The notes: generated by a model from the sequence alone, not told the origin. A stretch of 64,000 nt of DNA from Thraustochytrium sp. TN22 (GCA_013306675.1 JABLUY010000061.1:92070-156069), one strand, 5' to 3'. Positions 39,801 to 49,456 are shown, counted from the first letter of the stretch. Program-made: numbers and translations.

Positions 39801-42800
39801 GAACCCGCCGCATCGCCCGTGGCGGCCGCGCTCAGCGCCGCCACGCCGCCTGCGGCGCTCTCCACAGCGCTTGCCGTGAGCAGCGCCTGCGAGGAGGGCC
39901 GCACGAAATCGGCAAAGATGAGGGGCTCCTCAAACATCTCGTCCTGCTCCTCCTCGAAGTGCTTCTTAGAGATCCCCACAAGGAGCGAGCGGAAGTTGCC
40001 CAGGTCCTTGTCGCTCACCAGCCGGTCGGAAAAGACGCGCATGGTCTCATGCAAAAAGAGCCGCACGAAAGAGAGAGAGGTGGTGTACGCACCGCTCGTC
40101 GCCCGGCACAGGCCCTGCACCACCGCAGACAGCGTGCGCATGTTGAAGTTGTAGTGAAACTTGGTCGCCGTAGGCTGAAATTTGGCGTGCATGACGGCGT
40201 GCACCTCCAGCAGCGCATCCGTGCACTTGGCCGCCTGCGACTGCACGGGAAGCACGAAGCTGTCAAGGTGCGAGGCGAGGATGGTGCCGTAGATGCGCTG
40301 CAGGTCGCCACGCGATGGCAGCTCGCATGCGAGCACCGCCATGTGCCGCTGCAGGCGCGGGTTGATGGTGAAGGAGCCCGCCTTATGGTTCATGGCCGCC
40401 AGTAGCTGGACGTCTCGCAGCTCCTTCTTCAGCGACAGATCGCCGCGGTCGAACCATTGCCCGTAGTCCACGAACTGCCGCAGCAGCGCAATGGGTGTCT
40501 GCGTCCCGTACGCCTCCACCAGCGGCATGTTCAGGTCGTCCACGAAGTACACCAGTGGCTTGTCGCCCGGCGGCCCGTAGATCCTCCCTGACCGCTTATC
40601 GACGTGCTGCTCGAGCTGCGCCTGCAGCGAAGCGGCGTCCGTGTAGTAGTTCATGTTCACCGTGGCGCTCGCCAGCTCGCCACTCATGCCGCGCAGGAAC
40701 TCGCGAACAACCGTCGTCTTGCCGGTGCCTGCCGACCCGACCAGGCACACCGGGTGCCGCTGCCGGACGAGCTTGTTCAGCATGTACGTGGTCCGCACCG
40801 AGTCGACCGTGGGCACGACAATGTCGCGAAAGTCAAGGTCCGCAAGTGGCGTGTTGCGTTCCAGCACGTCGGCCCAGGGCGCCAGCACCTGCGTCTCAGC
40901 GCAATAGTAGTAGTCGAAGACGTTCAGCTGGTGCAGCTGCTGGTCTGCTACCACAAGCACGCGCTTCGCGGAGACTGGACGGTCGACGCCGTCCGCTTCC
41001 ACGCCGCTCATCGCCTGGCTGCCGGTGTCCTCGCCCGAGGTGGGGCCGTCTGACCAGATCAAGCCTCGACCCGCGACCATCTTGAGCCAGGCGGCGGAGA
41101 ACTTCTTGCGGTCTGTCACGGCGCTTCCGACGCCCCAAATGACTGCGAATGCGAAGAGGTGCTCCAGCGCGCTTTTGTTCACCTTGCCGTCCGGTTCAAC
41201 GCGGGCACTGCCGGACTCCGTGCGCAGGAGGCAGTGCAGGAGCCGGCATGTCGCTTGAACAAGATCCACTGCTCCGCGAGGCACAATGTGCTGGAGGCCG
41301 GGCGTGTCTTCGAGGAGATCAAGCGAGGGCTGAAGATACGCGCTGAAGAGCAGCTGCAGGTGCGCCACGACTCCGGCGGGCTGGCCGCAAGACTGCAGCC
41401 ACGAGTCGACCAGCGGACCCCATCCGATGTCGTTCTCGTTGATGTATAGAATGCCGGCACGCGAGACCGTCGCGGGCGTCGCGTTCCTCAGCGTGCTCAC
41501 TTCGAAGAGAAGTCGCATCTTGGGCGTGAGCTGGATGCGCTCGTTGCTCACCAGCGTCAGCACCTTGTTGTCATCCATGACGGTGTTCATGGACTCGATC
41601 CACACGGCGTCGATGTCGCCATCCAGCACGATCCAGTGGTGACGCTGGAAAGGGTGGTATGGCGTCTCCTGCTTGGACATGTTGCGCATGATGATGCCGA
41701 GCGCGCCGTCGCGCCAGTCCCGCTGTAGCGTCATGTAGCCGTATAGCTCGTTGCTGGTCAGCGCCTTCGGGTTGAGCACCTCGGCGACGCACGTAGCCCG
41801 AGTTTCACCGCTGTTGTGCGCGTCGACCAGCGACTGCCAGATGGACGTCTTGCCGCACCCGGGCGGCCCGAGCAGCATCACCGAATGCCGCACATCCAGT
41901 AGCTCCTGCAGGTTCACCACCTTGTGCAAAAAGTCTTCCTCCGGCTGCAGGACACCCTGACGTGCCGCGCCCAGGTGGAGCGTTAGCGGTACCGGTGCGT
42001 CCTCGTCCCCGGCACCCTGCAGAGTCCCCGAATCCTCCTTTGCCTCCTCGGCCTTGTATTCTGACTTTGTTTGGGGGTCCTTTTGCGCCTCTGTCACCAC
42101 TTCCTCTATCTCCAACTCCATCTTCTTTTCTATCTCCTCCACGACCTCTTTCTCCTCTTCCTCCTCCTCCTCCTCCTGCTGCTGCTGCTGCTGCTGCTGC
42201 TGTTCCTGCTTCTCTGCGCGCGAGCCCACGGGTTTCGTCACGTTCGTCTCCCCGTCCTGCACGATAGAGAGCTTGTGACTGCCATACATGGACTCCATGG
42301 CAGACGCGGACGTGCCACTACTGCCCTGACGCGCAGCAAACTGCGCGGCGCGTCGCTCGCAGGCCGCCTTGGCCCTGGCCTTGAGGGTTTGGTCGAAGCG
42401 AGCTTCAATCGACAGCCCGGGGAAGAGGTCTTCGACAAGTTTGAGGAAGATGGGCAGGTCAAAGGTGGGGAGTTTGGGCACGTTGAAATCGCGCAGCGCG
42501 CGCATGAGGATGCAGGTCTCGTCCACCTCGAGCTCTGCGCGGCGCAGCATGCCGGCCACGCGCAAGACTGACTTGACGTTGCGCAGGCCCCAGTCGTAGT
42601 GAGGCTGCTGAGAAAGAAGCTCGGCGCTGAGCCTGTAGAGCGTGACAAACTTCACCGAGAGCGGCGCGGCCTCCTTGAAGCCCTCGGCCATGAGCATGTT
42701 CTGACAGATAGGCTGCAGGTCGGGCCGGATCATGGCGCACGAGCGAAAATGCGCCTTGAGGTTCTCCGGGAGCTCCGTGCGGCCCGCATAGCCCGGGTTC

Positions 42801-45800
42801 ATGGTGATGAAAAAGCCCGTGGTGGGCACGAGCCGCAACTTGGAACCCATGAAATCAAAGGAACCCACAACACATGGTGGCTTGCCGGACGGCGCCTCCT
42901 CGGCATACGGTGCGCTGCGGTTCGCCGGGTCCGCGAGGCGCCGCACGGCGTCCAGGATCGTGCGTACCTGCGTCGCGACCACGCTGAGCACCTCGATCGG
43001 AATGCGGTTGAACTCGTCAAAGCAGCCCCAGGCCCCGGTCTGAGAGAGGCCCTTGAAGATGTCGCCGATCGTCTGGTAGTTCATCTGGTCGCTGCAGTTG
43101 AATACGTAGCACGGCAAGCCGAGGCACTTGGCCAGGTCTTTGGTCGTCTCGGTCTTGCCCGTGCCGGCAGGGCCGGCCGGAGCACCGCCCAGGTTCAGCC
43201 GCAGCGCCATTGTCAGTGTGATGTAGCAGCGATCCGTCAGAGGCGTGATGACCAGGCGGTCCACGTTGCCTGCATACTCGAAGGAGTACTGCGTGAGAAA
43301 GTCGGTGATGCTCACGGTGCACGAGGCGTCCTCGTCACGCCATGCGTACTGCATCTGAGAGCGCCATGCAAAGTCGTCCACGGACTCAACGCGCCGCTTG
43401 ATGAGGTTCTCAACCACCTCTCTGGCGTGCATGTCGAGCGTCAGCAGGGAGATGACCTTGAGGCGCTCCCCCTGCGACAAAGGCCCCTGCACCAGCTCGA
43501 TGAGGCTATGCAAACGTTTTGTGCACACCTCCAGGCAGCGCTCCAGGGCGCGCTCCTGGCCGCTCTCGAGCTCCTCGATGGCGTTACGCACCTCGTCAGT
43601 CCACACGACCTGTGAGGCGAGCTGGACGACCTGCGCCGGGAACTCGAGCGCCCACTTCTCGCGCGGCAGCTCCGCGGCCCACCCGCTGGTGCGCACGAGC
43701 GCGGCGCCGACCAGTCCCCGCAGCGTGGCTCGCATACTTTCGGCCACGTCCTGCAGCCAGCGCTCCACCGGGCCCGTCAGCTCAAGATGCGAGACAAGGT
43801 CCACGCGCTCTCCGTCGCCGGCGATCATCGCCGTGACCGTCTCCCAGACCTGCCGGCCGCGGCCCGAGGTGCGCTTCGACTTGGGTCGCTTCGTCTCCGC
43901 GGAGCCCTCGCCGGAGCGCGCGCGCTCGACGGCGTCCTCGGCTGGGGCCTCCCTCGCGACGAAGTCAAGCGCGCTGATCCCGTGGAAGCAGGCGCACAGG
44001 TGCGGCGTGATCTTGCGCGGCTCGTTGCCGTTTGAGAGGATGTCGAGAAGCGCCAGGTTTGAGACAAAAAAGAAGCGCGGGAAGATGCCCTTCTTCTGGT
44101 CCAGGTACTCGTTGAGCGCGCGCTGGCAGCGCTCCAGCGAGCGCCACATGCCCTCCAGCGCCTCGTAGCGGCCGGCAGCCTGCGAGCAGGCCGCCTTGGC
44201 GTTTGGCACAAGGCTCGCCTGCGCCATGAGCGCGCGGAAGGCTGAGTTGAGCTCCTCGAAGCGCGCTGTATCCTCCGGCAGCTCCGAGCGAATGTCGGAG
44301 CTCGAGAGAAAGATGGCCTCTAGCGAGGCCCAGGACCGCTGCACGCGCAGCCACAGCGAGAGCGTTGCCTCAATGGTACCGAGCGTGCGCTGCCAGGCCG
44401 TGACGCGGTCGCGGAAGAACTCCACGAACTTTCCGAGGCCCGCCAGCGTCTGCAGCTGCAGCTGGTGCTCCTCGAGCGTCTCTACCGTGACCTCGGCCGT
44501 CGTAATGACCAGGAGCTCCGGGTCGGACGCCTTGTACGGTGCGAAGTGCAGCTCGTGCCGCGCCCAAACGTCGTCGATGGCCTTGAGCTTTTGGTCGATC
44601 TTGAGCTCCTTGTTGGCCACCTCGGCAATTTCCGCAACCGGGTCCACGAAACGGTGCAACTGCAGCTCTAGCACGTTGGCAAAGCAAAAGTGCGCGGTCT
44701 TCTCGACCTGCCCGCTCGTGATGCTTAGCACCTGCTTCCAGTGGCGCTCGCGCATCGCGGGCGACTGAAGGTCGTGCACGAGCGGGATGGTCGTCAGCAT
44801 GTTGGCCACGCGCTGGTGCAGGTCCAGGTAGACGCCCCACTCGTGGACCGAAGAGGGCAGCGTGTCCTCCACTGTGCGCATCAGGCCGCGCGCCTCGTCC
44901 TCCAGGGCGTCCGTGTCAATGCGGTCCCAGAGAGTAGGTTTCCAGGCTGCAAAGGCGTTGTCCACGAGCTTACTCGTGTCCCACACGCGGCGCAGGAGGT
45001 CCAGGTCCGAAAAGATCTCGTCCAGCTCTGCTGTCCGACTGACGTCCACCTCGAAGAGCTCCTCTAGTGCGCGCAACGAGGTCGCCTCGTTGCGCAGCTT
45101 GGCCGCCTGCGCGCCGTAGTCATCCAACGTCTGGTAGGCGGCGGCGAGTGAGAGCACGAGGTTGCCACCACCGCCAAAGGGCGCGTTGGCCAAAAAGTCG
45201 CGCCGAAATGCATGCAGTCGGCGCGCAAAGTCGGCCGACTGCGCCTTGACCTGGTTCGCCTTGACGGTCTGGCGTGGCTGGATGCGCTCACGCGCCTTAA
45301 AGGCGCGGTTCACAGTGTTGTCCCAGAGCTCTGGTGCGTGCTTGAGAAAGTCGATGATGGGCTGTTCGCCAATCTCGTCCGCCTCAAAGGAGATCCCGTG
45401 CTTGCGCAGGAGCGCCATGGTCTCGGAGAGCGGCCCAAAGAGGCGCGCGACCGAGCCCATGCGCTTGCGCACATTGGCGATGTGCCGCATCACGGTCATG
45501 AGCGCCTCGTCATCGAAGCTGGGGCTACTCAGGTCAAAGGTGAGACCCTGTTCCACCTCAACGACGAAGCTCTGCAGCCCCTGCAGCTTCTGGATCACGT
45601 CGTCGTGCAAGTACTGCGTGAAGAGGTATATCCACTTGGTCACCCATGTGGACAGCGCCTGTTTGATGGGCTGCGTGTTTACGCGCAAGAAGCCGACGTT
45701 TTTGCTCGGCGCGAGGTCAGAGATCTCCACGCGCAGAGCCTGGAAGTGGTTGATGCGCTCGTCGAACTTTTCCAGAATTGGCCGGTCGCCCTGGCTGGGT

Positions 45801-48800
45801 CCGACACCCGGGATGTCCTTGGCTTTGCGCGTCGGGCGGGGCGTGCTCACTTCAGAGCTGTCGTCGTCGTCGTCATCCTCGTTGCCCTCGTTTTCTTCGC
45901 TGTCGTGGTGAACGACGGAGGTCGGGGAAGCGGACGAGGAGGCCGCGGCAGGCTGGCCGGTCTGAGGCCCGGCCGCCGGCTGGCCCGGTGGCTGGCCCTC
46001 CGCGCTGTTCTGGCCAGCGCTCACAAGCGCTTCGGACGCTCGCTGCAGGTCGAAGCGCGTGCGGCGCGGCGGGTGGAAGGCGGAGCTGAGGAAGTGCGCG
46101 AACATCTCGTTCAGGTCGGTGGTCCACAGATACCGATACTCGTCGTACTCGCCTTGCAAAACCTCGGCGAGCTCCACGGTCTGGTCCAGGCTGCAGTGAA
46201 TGGCTGCCACGAGGCGCATGACCGCAGGGTCGCGCGTGAGCTCCTTGTTGTAGGTGCCCGAGGGCGAGTCGAGGCGCTTAAAGAGGCTACCAATGGCGAA
46301 AATGGAGTCAATCCACTTCTCCACCTCGTCACGAAGCCCGTCGCCCTTGGAGGTGGAATCGAGCGACGGCGAGAAGAGGACCAGGCGGCTGCTGAGGATG
46401 AGGTCGACCTCAATCAGTGGCAGCTTGGCCTCATTGCGAATGACCTCGAGGTCGATCTCATTGCTCAGGTACGCCAGACTGGTGCAAGCGGTCAGGGCAA
46501 GGCCGCCCACAACGATGTTGTTGACGAAGTCGACGTACGCCTTCCAGTCTGGCAGGCCAGCGCTGACTTTGAGCTTCTTGACGACCTCTTTGAGTAGCTT
46601 GTGAATCTCGCGACCGCCGTCTGTGATGGCCTGGTACTTGCCCATGAGCTCCCGCTTGGCGTTCAGGTTGAACTCCTCCACGGAGACCGCCTTGGCGACG
46701 CGGTGCATCATGGGAGATTCCTGCCAGCGGTCCAGTAGCTCCTCGATGTACTCCATGTTGTCCTTCATTGTGGTGATGATCTCGTCCGCCTCCTGCACTG
46801 TGCTGGTGGACTCGTTGATGAAGGACTCGATGCCGTGGCTCTTCCAGGTCAGCGTGCGCAGGCCCTGGCCCAGGACCTTGTCGATCTTGTTCAGGTGCTG
46901 CCGCAGCAAGGGCTGCTCCACGGGAAGAATGGAGGCATGGATCTTGTTGTATTTTTGCACGATGAGCTCCAGGTTGCCTGTTTCGCGCCGAAACTCCTCT
47001 ACCTTGAGGTAGATTTCCTGTGCGCCCGGTGGCACCTCAAGGTCCAGCAGCGTAAAGTACTTGACCTCGCGAAGCAGGTGCACGAGCGCAGGGTCGAAGT
47101 TGACCACGAGCTGCTGTGTCTCCTCGCTCCGCCGCAGCAGCGGCAGCTTCAGCTTGCTGATGGACGAGGCCTCAATGCTTGCCTCCCAGTCGCGTTTGAG
47201 CTGGTGCTCGTAGTCCGCGAGGTTTGCAATCAGCGCCGTGTAGGACTTGATGGTCTCGCGCGTGGTCTCGCGGTCCAAGACCGCCGTGTTTAGGTCGCGA
47301 AGCTTGGCCATGGGCACGCTAATGCGGTCCAGCAGGCCGCGGCACCAGGCGAGCGCGCCGGCCGTAGGGGGCATGTTCGCGCTAATGGGCGGCTCCTCGC
47401 GGCGCTCTTGGAACTCGATCTGCACAGCCTCGAGGTCCTTGGCGAAGGTCTCAAGCAGCACGATGTGCTTGTTCTCGAGCTCGTCTTGAATGACAGGCCG
47501 CTCAAGAAACTGATCGAAGGATTCAAGTAGCTTGAAGCGCGTGTTGATGCTCGCGCAGTCCTCAAAGCCCTGCGCGAGCACCGATGCGACGCGGCGGTCC
47601 AGCTCCTTGACCTTGACGCGAAACTCGTAGAAATCGTCGTCGAAAGCCTTGGCGTCCACGTCCATGACGTCGTACGAGACCTCCTTGATGGCGCGCACGC
47701 AATTCTCAAAGTCCGCGTGCACCTGATGCACCGAGGTGGTGAGCGTCTTGCCCTTGGTGCCGCCGATCTCCACCTTGTTGAGGCGGCTGAAGTGCCCGAT
47801 GGTCTGCGTCAGGTCGAGCAAGTCGTGACAGCGCTCCAAAAAGGCGTCGAGGCGGCCAAAAAGTGCCGCGTTCTGCACGCGCCAAGGTGTGGTGATGCAC
47901 TCCGCATTGGCGCGCGCCTTGTAGTCGAAGTAGGTGGACTTGAAAGCGCCGATGATGCGCAGCACGGTCTTGAGCATGTCATTGGCTTTGGTGTGCTCGT
48001 CGCTCTCCATGAGCGTGAAGAGCGCAGGCCCATCTAGGAAGCGCACACAGCGCTCGATGACAGCATTGGCCAGCTCGCGCATGAGCACGACGAGCCGTGG
48101 CAGCGTGTTGTAGTATTCGGAGTTCTTCCAGATGAGCAGGATCGTGTGCATGATGGGCCGGAACAGCTTGGGTAGCTGCTCAAAGTCGTCTGCGCTCGAG
48201 AGGCGCTCCAGCCATTGTCGCAGAGGCCGCAGGTACTGCACGTTGCTGTTGGCCTCGTCGCGCGCTTGGAAGGCCTCTTTGCAGAGCCGTGCGAAGGGCT
48301 CGTTGTAGGACGATCGCGAGACATCCAAGTAGCGCAGCACCTTGCGCACGCGCGGCGCCTGCAGCTGTGCAAAGATGGAGTTCAGGTTGGCGGCCTTGGA
48401 TTTCCAGAACGCGAGCTCCTCCAATGGGCCAGGGCTCTCGCCGTGCTTCAGCTTGGCCTCGGGTTCCAGACGCAGCACATTTTTGATCTGTTTGGTCCAC
48501 GCGATGAGGCAGCCCTCAAAAACATGGATGCGCTCCTTCTGGCGCATGGCGTCCACTTCTTCGACAGACACCGTCGAGGCTGCGGACTGCGTCTGGCCTC
48601 GGAAGGTTGGCAGCGTTGGCGCGCTCGCCGTGAGCTTGGGGGAGCGCGGCCCTCCGCCACCCACCATGCTCAGAAACTTGTTCCCGGCGCCGCCTGCTTT
48701 GCGTTCCTGCTCGCCGCGGCCCTCGGGCGAGGCTTCGTCACGACGGGGCGCGAGAGTGCCGTCCCCACCGCCCGCGATGGGGCTCCCCGCCGGCCCCTCT

Positions 48801-49456
48801 GTGGACGTCTCGTCCTCCTCGCTCGGCAAAAGCGCGAGGTTCGGCAACGGGAGGAATGTCTCGCCGCGCATGAGGCCCGAGGTGATCTGCGCGGTGGACA
48901 CGAATCCGTGGATGCTGTCCATCATGTCCTTTCGCGTGGCGGCGGGCCAGGCCTCCTGGTTGGCGACGTTGCTGAGCAGTGGCATGAAGACATCCTGCGT
49001 GACAATCTCGAGCTGCTGCACAGGGTCGATGCTGCAATCGCCGACCATGACCTCGCGCATGAAGTTCTCGGTGCTGACGGCACCATCCACGAGCTTTGTG
49101 AAGTAGAGCATGCGCGCCCCGCGCTGCTCAGTGGAGGGCGGCTCCGCCACGATGCGCAGCGTGGGCCCATGTTCCACCACGTAGAGGGTCTGCACACCGT
49201 CCGTGTCCAGCAGGCGGCGGAGGCTGCGCAGGGTGCCCTCGTCCTGCACGAAGTCGTCCAGCGTGTGTGTCCTGAAGAAATCCGTCACGAGCGCCAGCAC
49301 CCAGTTCACGCGAGCATCCGCCACGCGCGACGCGCTGGGCTTCCTCGCCTCTGCCTCGCGTTGCTGCCTTCGTTTCATGGACCGGTTCTTGTCCTTGAAG
49401 GACCTCGTTTTGAACGAGCGCTCCTTGAACGAGCTGCCTGCTTCGGACCCGTCCAT
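33809..49456 (-). CDS. Axonemal dynein heavy chain, outer-arm (DNAH5/8-like) type
   Basis: 5215 aa from one uninterrupted 15.6-kb exon. The N-terminal tail and linker fill the first about 2050 residues. P-loops follow: AAA1 GPAGTGKTETTKD (about 2095), AAA2 GPPGCGKTS (about 2529), AAA3 GSAGTGKTTV (about 2906) and AAA4 GVGGSGKQSL (about 3306). Next are the coiled-coil stalk with microtubule-binding tip (about 3550-3850), AAA5-6 and a C-terminus ending near QKWVLLQAVLVMD. The AAA1 region (YVFNCSDQMNYQTIGDIFKGLSQTGAWGCFDEFNRI) is of outer-arm alpha/gamma type; this subclass is a judgement without a tree. Low-complexity inserts interrupt the motor: Gln/Glu-rich between AAA1 and AAA2 (about 2410-2470), a Gln/Ser/Pro insert near AAA5 (about 3960-4050) and a Gly/Ser insert near 4800-4860. 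Start chosen at MDGSEAGSS. It drives flagellar beating. Confidence 0.94.
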   Translation of the reverse strand: MDGSEAGSSFKERSFKTRSFKDKNRSMKRRQQREAEARKPSASRVADARVNWVLALVTDFFRTHTLDDFVQDEGTLRSLRRLLDTDGVQTLYVVEHGPTLRIVAEPPSTEQRGARMLYFTKLVDGAVSTENFMREVMVGDCSIDPVQQLEIVTQDVFMPLLSNVANQEAWPAATRKDMMDSIHGFVSTAQITSGLMRGETFLPLPNLALLPSEEDETSTEGPAGSPIAGGGDGTLAPRRDEASPEGRGEQERKAGGAGNKFLSMVGGGGPRSPKLTASAPTLPTFRGQTQSAASTVSVEEVDAMRQKERIHVFEGCLIAWTKQIKNVLRLEPEAKLKHGESPGPLEELAFWKSKAANLNSIFAQLQAPRVRKVLRYLDVSRSSYNEPFARLCKEAFQARDEANSNVQYLRPLRQWLERLSSADDFEQLPKLFRPIMHTILLIWKNSEYYNTLPRLVVLMRELANAVIERCVRFLDGPALFTLMESDEHTKANDMLKTVLRIIGAFKSTYFDYKARANAECITTPWRVQNAALFGRLDAFLERCHDLLDLTQTIGHFSRLNKVEIGGTKGKTLTTSVHQVHADFENCVRAIKEVSYDVMDVDAKAFDDDFYEFRVKVKELDRRVASVLAQGFEDCASINTRFKLLESFDQFLERPVIQDELENKHIVLLETFAKDLEAVQIEFQERREEPPISANMPPTAGALAWCRGLLDRISVPMAKLRDLNTAVLDRETTRETIKSYTALIANLADYEHQLKRDWEASIEASSISKLKLPLLRRSEETQQLVVNFDPALVHLLREVKYFTLLDLEVPPGAQEIYLKVEEFRRETGNLELIVQKYNKIHASILPVEQPLLRQHLNKIDKVLGQGLRTLTWKSHGIESFINESTSTVQEADEIITTMKDNMEYIEELLDRWQESPMMHRVAKAVSVEEFNLNAKRELMGKYQAITDGGREIHKLLKEVVKKLKVSAGLPDWKAYVDFVNNIVVGGLALTACTSLAYLSNEIDLEVIRNEAKLPLIEVDLILSSRLVLFSPSLDSTSKGDGLRDEVEKWIDSIFAIGSLFKRLDSPSGTYNKELTRDPAVMRLVAAIHCSLDQTVELAEVLQGEYDEYRYLWTTDLNEMFAHFLSSAFHPPRRTRFDLQRASEALVSAGQNSAEGQPPGQPAAGPQTGQPAAASSSASPTSVVHHDSEENEGNEDDDDDDSSEVSTPRPTRKAKDIPGVGPSQGDRPILEKFDERINHFQALRVEISDLAPSKNVGFLRVNTQPIKQALSTWVTKWIYLFTQYLHDDVIQKLQGLQSFVVEVEQGLTFDLSSPSFDDEALMTVMRHIANVRKRMGSVARLFGPLSETMALLRKHGISFEADEIGEQPIIDFLKHAPELWDNTVNRAFKARERIQPRQTVKANQVKAQSADFARRLHAFRRDFLANAPFGGGGNLVLSLAAAYQTLDDYGAQAAKLRNEATSLRALEELFEVDVSRTAELDEIFSDLDLLRRVWDTSKLVDNAFAAWKPTLWDRIDTDALEDEARGLMRTVEDTLPSSVHEWGVYLDLHQRVANMLTTIPLVHDLQSPAMRERHWKQVLSITSGQVEKTAHFCFANVLELQLHRFVDPVAEIAEVANKELKIDQKLKAIDDVWARHELHFAPYKASDPELLVITTAEVTVETLEEHQLQLQTLAGLGKFVEFFRDRVTAWQRTLGTIEATLSLWLRVQRSWASLEAIFLSSSDIRSELPEDTARFEELNSAFRALMAQASLVPNAKAACSQAAGRYEALEGMWRSLERCQRALNEYLDQKKGIFPRFFFVSNLALLDILSNGNEPRKITPHLCACFHGISALDFVAREAPAEDAVERARSGEGSAETKRPKSKRTSGRGRQVWETVTAMIAGDGERVDLVSHLELTGPVERWLQDVAESMRATLRGLVGAALVRTSGWAAELPREKWALEFPAQVVQLASQVVWTDEVRNAIEELESGQERALERCLEVCTKRLHSLIELVQGPLSQGERLKVISLLTLDMHAREVVENLIKRRVESVDDFAWRSQMQYAWRDEDASCTVSITDFLTQYSFEYAGNVDRLVITPLTDRCYITLTMALRLNLGGAPAGPAGTGKTETTKDLAKCLGLPCYVFNCSDQMNYQTIGDIFKGLSQTGAWGCFDEFNRIPIEVLSVVATQVRTILDAVRRLADPANRSAPYAEEAPSGKPPCVVGSFDFMGSKLRLVPTTGFFITMNPGYAGRTELPENLKAHFRSCAMIRPDLQPICQNMLMAEGFKEAAPLSVKFVTLYRLSAELLSQQPHYDWGLRNVKSVLRVAGMLRRAELEVDETCILMRALRDFNVPKLPTFDLPIFLKLVEDLFPGLSIEARFDQTLKARAKAACERRAAQFAARQGSSGTSASAMESMYGSHKLSIVQDGETNVTKPVGSRAEKQEQQQQQQQQQEEEEEEEEKEVVEEIEKKMELEIEEVVTEAQKDPQTKSEYKAEEAKEDSGTLQGAGDEDAPVPLTLHLGAARQGVLQPEEDFLHKVVNLQELLDVRHSVMLLGPPGCGKTSIWQSLVDAHNSGETRATCVAEVLNPKALTSNELYGYMTLQRDWRDGALGIIMRNMSKQETPYHPFQRHHWIVLDGDIDAVWIESMNTVMDDNKVLTLVSNERIQLTPKMRLLFEVSTLRNATPATVSRAGILYINENDIGWGPLVDSWLQSCGQPAGVVAHLQLLFSAYLQPSLDLLEDTPGLQHIVPRGAVDLVQATCRLLHCLLRTESGSARVEPDGKVNKSALEHLFAFAVIWGVGSAVTDRKKFSAAWLKMVAGRGLIWSDGPTSGEDTGSQAMSGVEADGVDRPVSAKRVLVVADQQLHQLNVFDYYYCAETQVLAPWADVLERNTPLADLDFRDIVVPTVDSVRTTYMLNKLVRQRHPVCLVGSAGTGKTTVVREFLRGMSGELASATVNMNYYTDAASLQAQLEQHVDKRSGRIYGPPGDKPLVYFVDDLNMPLVEAYGTQTPIALLRQFVDYGQWFDRGDLSLKKELRDVQLLAAMNHKAGSFTINPRLQRHMAVLACELPSRGDLQRIYGTILASHLDSFVLPVQSQAAKCTDALLEVHAVMHAKFQPTATKFHYNFNMRTLSAVVQGLCRATSGAYTTSLSFVRLFLHETMRVFSDRLVSDKDLGNFRSLLVGISKKHFEEEQDEMFEEPLIFADFVRPSSQALLTASAVESAAGGVAALSAAATGDAAGSGPGGPGAGPSDVLASGGAGGPGAAARRASPYIGATSMRDVQACLEDHMQAYNQSKAKMDLVLFELAAEHVCRIARIISTPGGNALLVGVGGSGKQSLSRLAAFICGFDLMQIPTTAGYGLADFKEHLKGLYRRAGLRVGSPVVLLMTDAQIKDERFLVYINDMLASGFIPDLFTADELDGIFASLRTEAKLAGVPTSSKQHMTEFFIGRVKRALHVVLCHSPVGEALRVRARRFPGLITCTAIDWFHPWPREALVAVAGRFLRGAGFATEDVAENVMHHIAEVHLSVTEMSQRYLETRKRHNYVTPKSFLEMLTFYRALLEEKRGQLDADLHRLGAGLHTLRGTAQDVATLQEELKETLARVEERKTATEGLLAQMAQQRAEAEAQQAIASKERIRAEDFAREAREIEEDAETELAAAQPAMDQAEEAVNCLTKASLTELKSLTKPPAGVDKVTTCVLMMIKNEKRNFSWDNAKRMMNNTDKFKQSLEEYDAKNIPEDLIERIAPILSDPEFTFEKLSKKSSAAANMANWVLNICEYNKIYKKVKPLMDRLDAARESKEQAMADLTRVEATLRDAEARLDELQQNFKFATNEKSKVEAEAAACTDRLALAERLVTGLASENDRWEKQVDALQTHRETLVGDTLLAAAFASYVGAFDSAHRLSLWRDIWTNDILSREIPLSEGVTPLAVLATASDVAQWTMEGLPVDPFSMENGAIIQSARGRWPLIVDPQMQALAWLREHFDGTKNGPGTAAAATSRLQQQQQQQGKPATLPKASSSSPSPSMTPTTATGVSGAETPVGTPSSAARPVRGESTRAMAARRSTFRGKDFRKLASRRDVLSDEALPALVELQASQADCLDMLARAVKQGCTVILENVPETPDAALEPLLSRSFVFKGQQPFLHLGSHEVAFHAGFRLLVTSRLSNPHFKPELLAQCTLIDFTVTESGLEDQLLARVVGFEKAELEREKQQLQLDSNRYKIQLLELEDTLLEKLSRAPPDILSDVPLVESLEATKATASEVASAVERGKEAERSINEAREIFRAVAAEASMLYFMLLQLASVDHMYQYSLDVFLRYFEKALRATAATAAAMATTTTATGAGAAGAVEAASKNAEAGTSSEADRIDAAALSASISQSSGEGQDELNAEELRVLELVRSVRSTIFTMAARGLFETHRLVFLVQLTFNLLRRGIVQLQHPEDRFDAEGLNFLLRVPQRFDMPNELDWLPDAAWQRVCALADQEGFEQLPNDLVESAPRFQEWYNSVCPEVEKLPLDWRELEKRPFQKILVIRALRPDRVMFALQLFVRRTLPDGDRFVDCDAQLSSYQLLEQAWADSRPDTPIYFVLSPGSNVAADVERLAAQEGMLQSGAQLYVNISLGQGQDVVAMDALETASRKGGWVFLNNVHLMPAWLHALVERLDVLGRTAQHENFRLFLSSDPSRAIPAGLLNRSIRLTSEPPSGLKANLTRAWAHFLPEEVDSADSKSRSILFGLCYFHAVLLERKTYLSKGFNLQYPFSSQDLTACAMVLRNYMESHTSSKVPWEDLRYLFGEIMYGGHIVDDFDRRVCMTYLDFYMRDALFDDMQMFPYLDRRGGGGGGGGSGSGSGSGSSAGNAAGGAADGGGDDYGLVAADSDGTSAGMLGSGSGIGGGSSGVGFVVPSFQTHERYLEHVLTTLSPKDNPLAYGLHPNAEIGFRTDANAHVFRLLQSLQQYEQEEEGDGHSAQHVAEAMLQDMLDTYRDLHLDTAGAKTALEDEDATPFQNMYLQECVRMEALLAEMVRSLTELERGFKGELTMTESMELLMQALYQDRVPTTWKQISYPTERPLGAWLADLQARIGQLQDFCADPHAEMRCTWLPGFFNPNAFLTAILQSFARNAGTELDKLVIMTEVTKRLPQDVDQPSHNGHFVMGLYLEGAAWDTNGGTLMPAKPKQMIEPMPVINVRAVRSQDGQGRGAQVYHAPVYRTQARASTYVFTASLPSRLHPPQKWVLLQAVLVMDPHQ

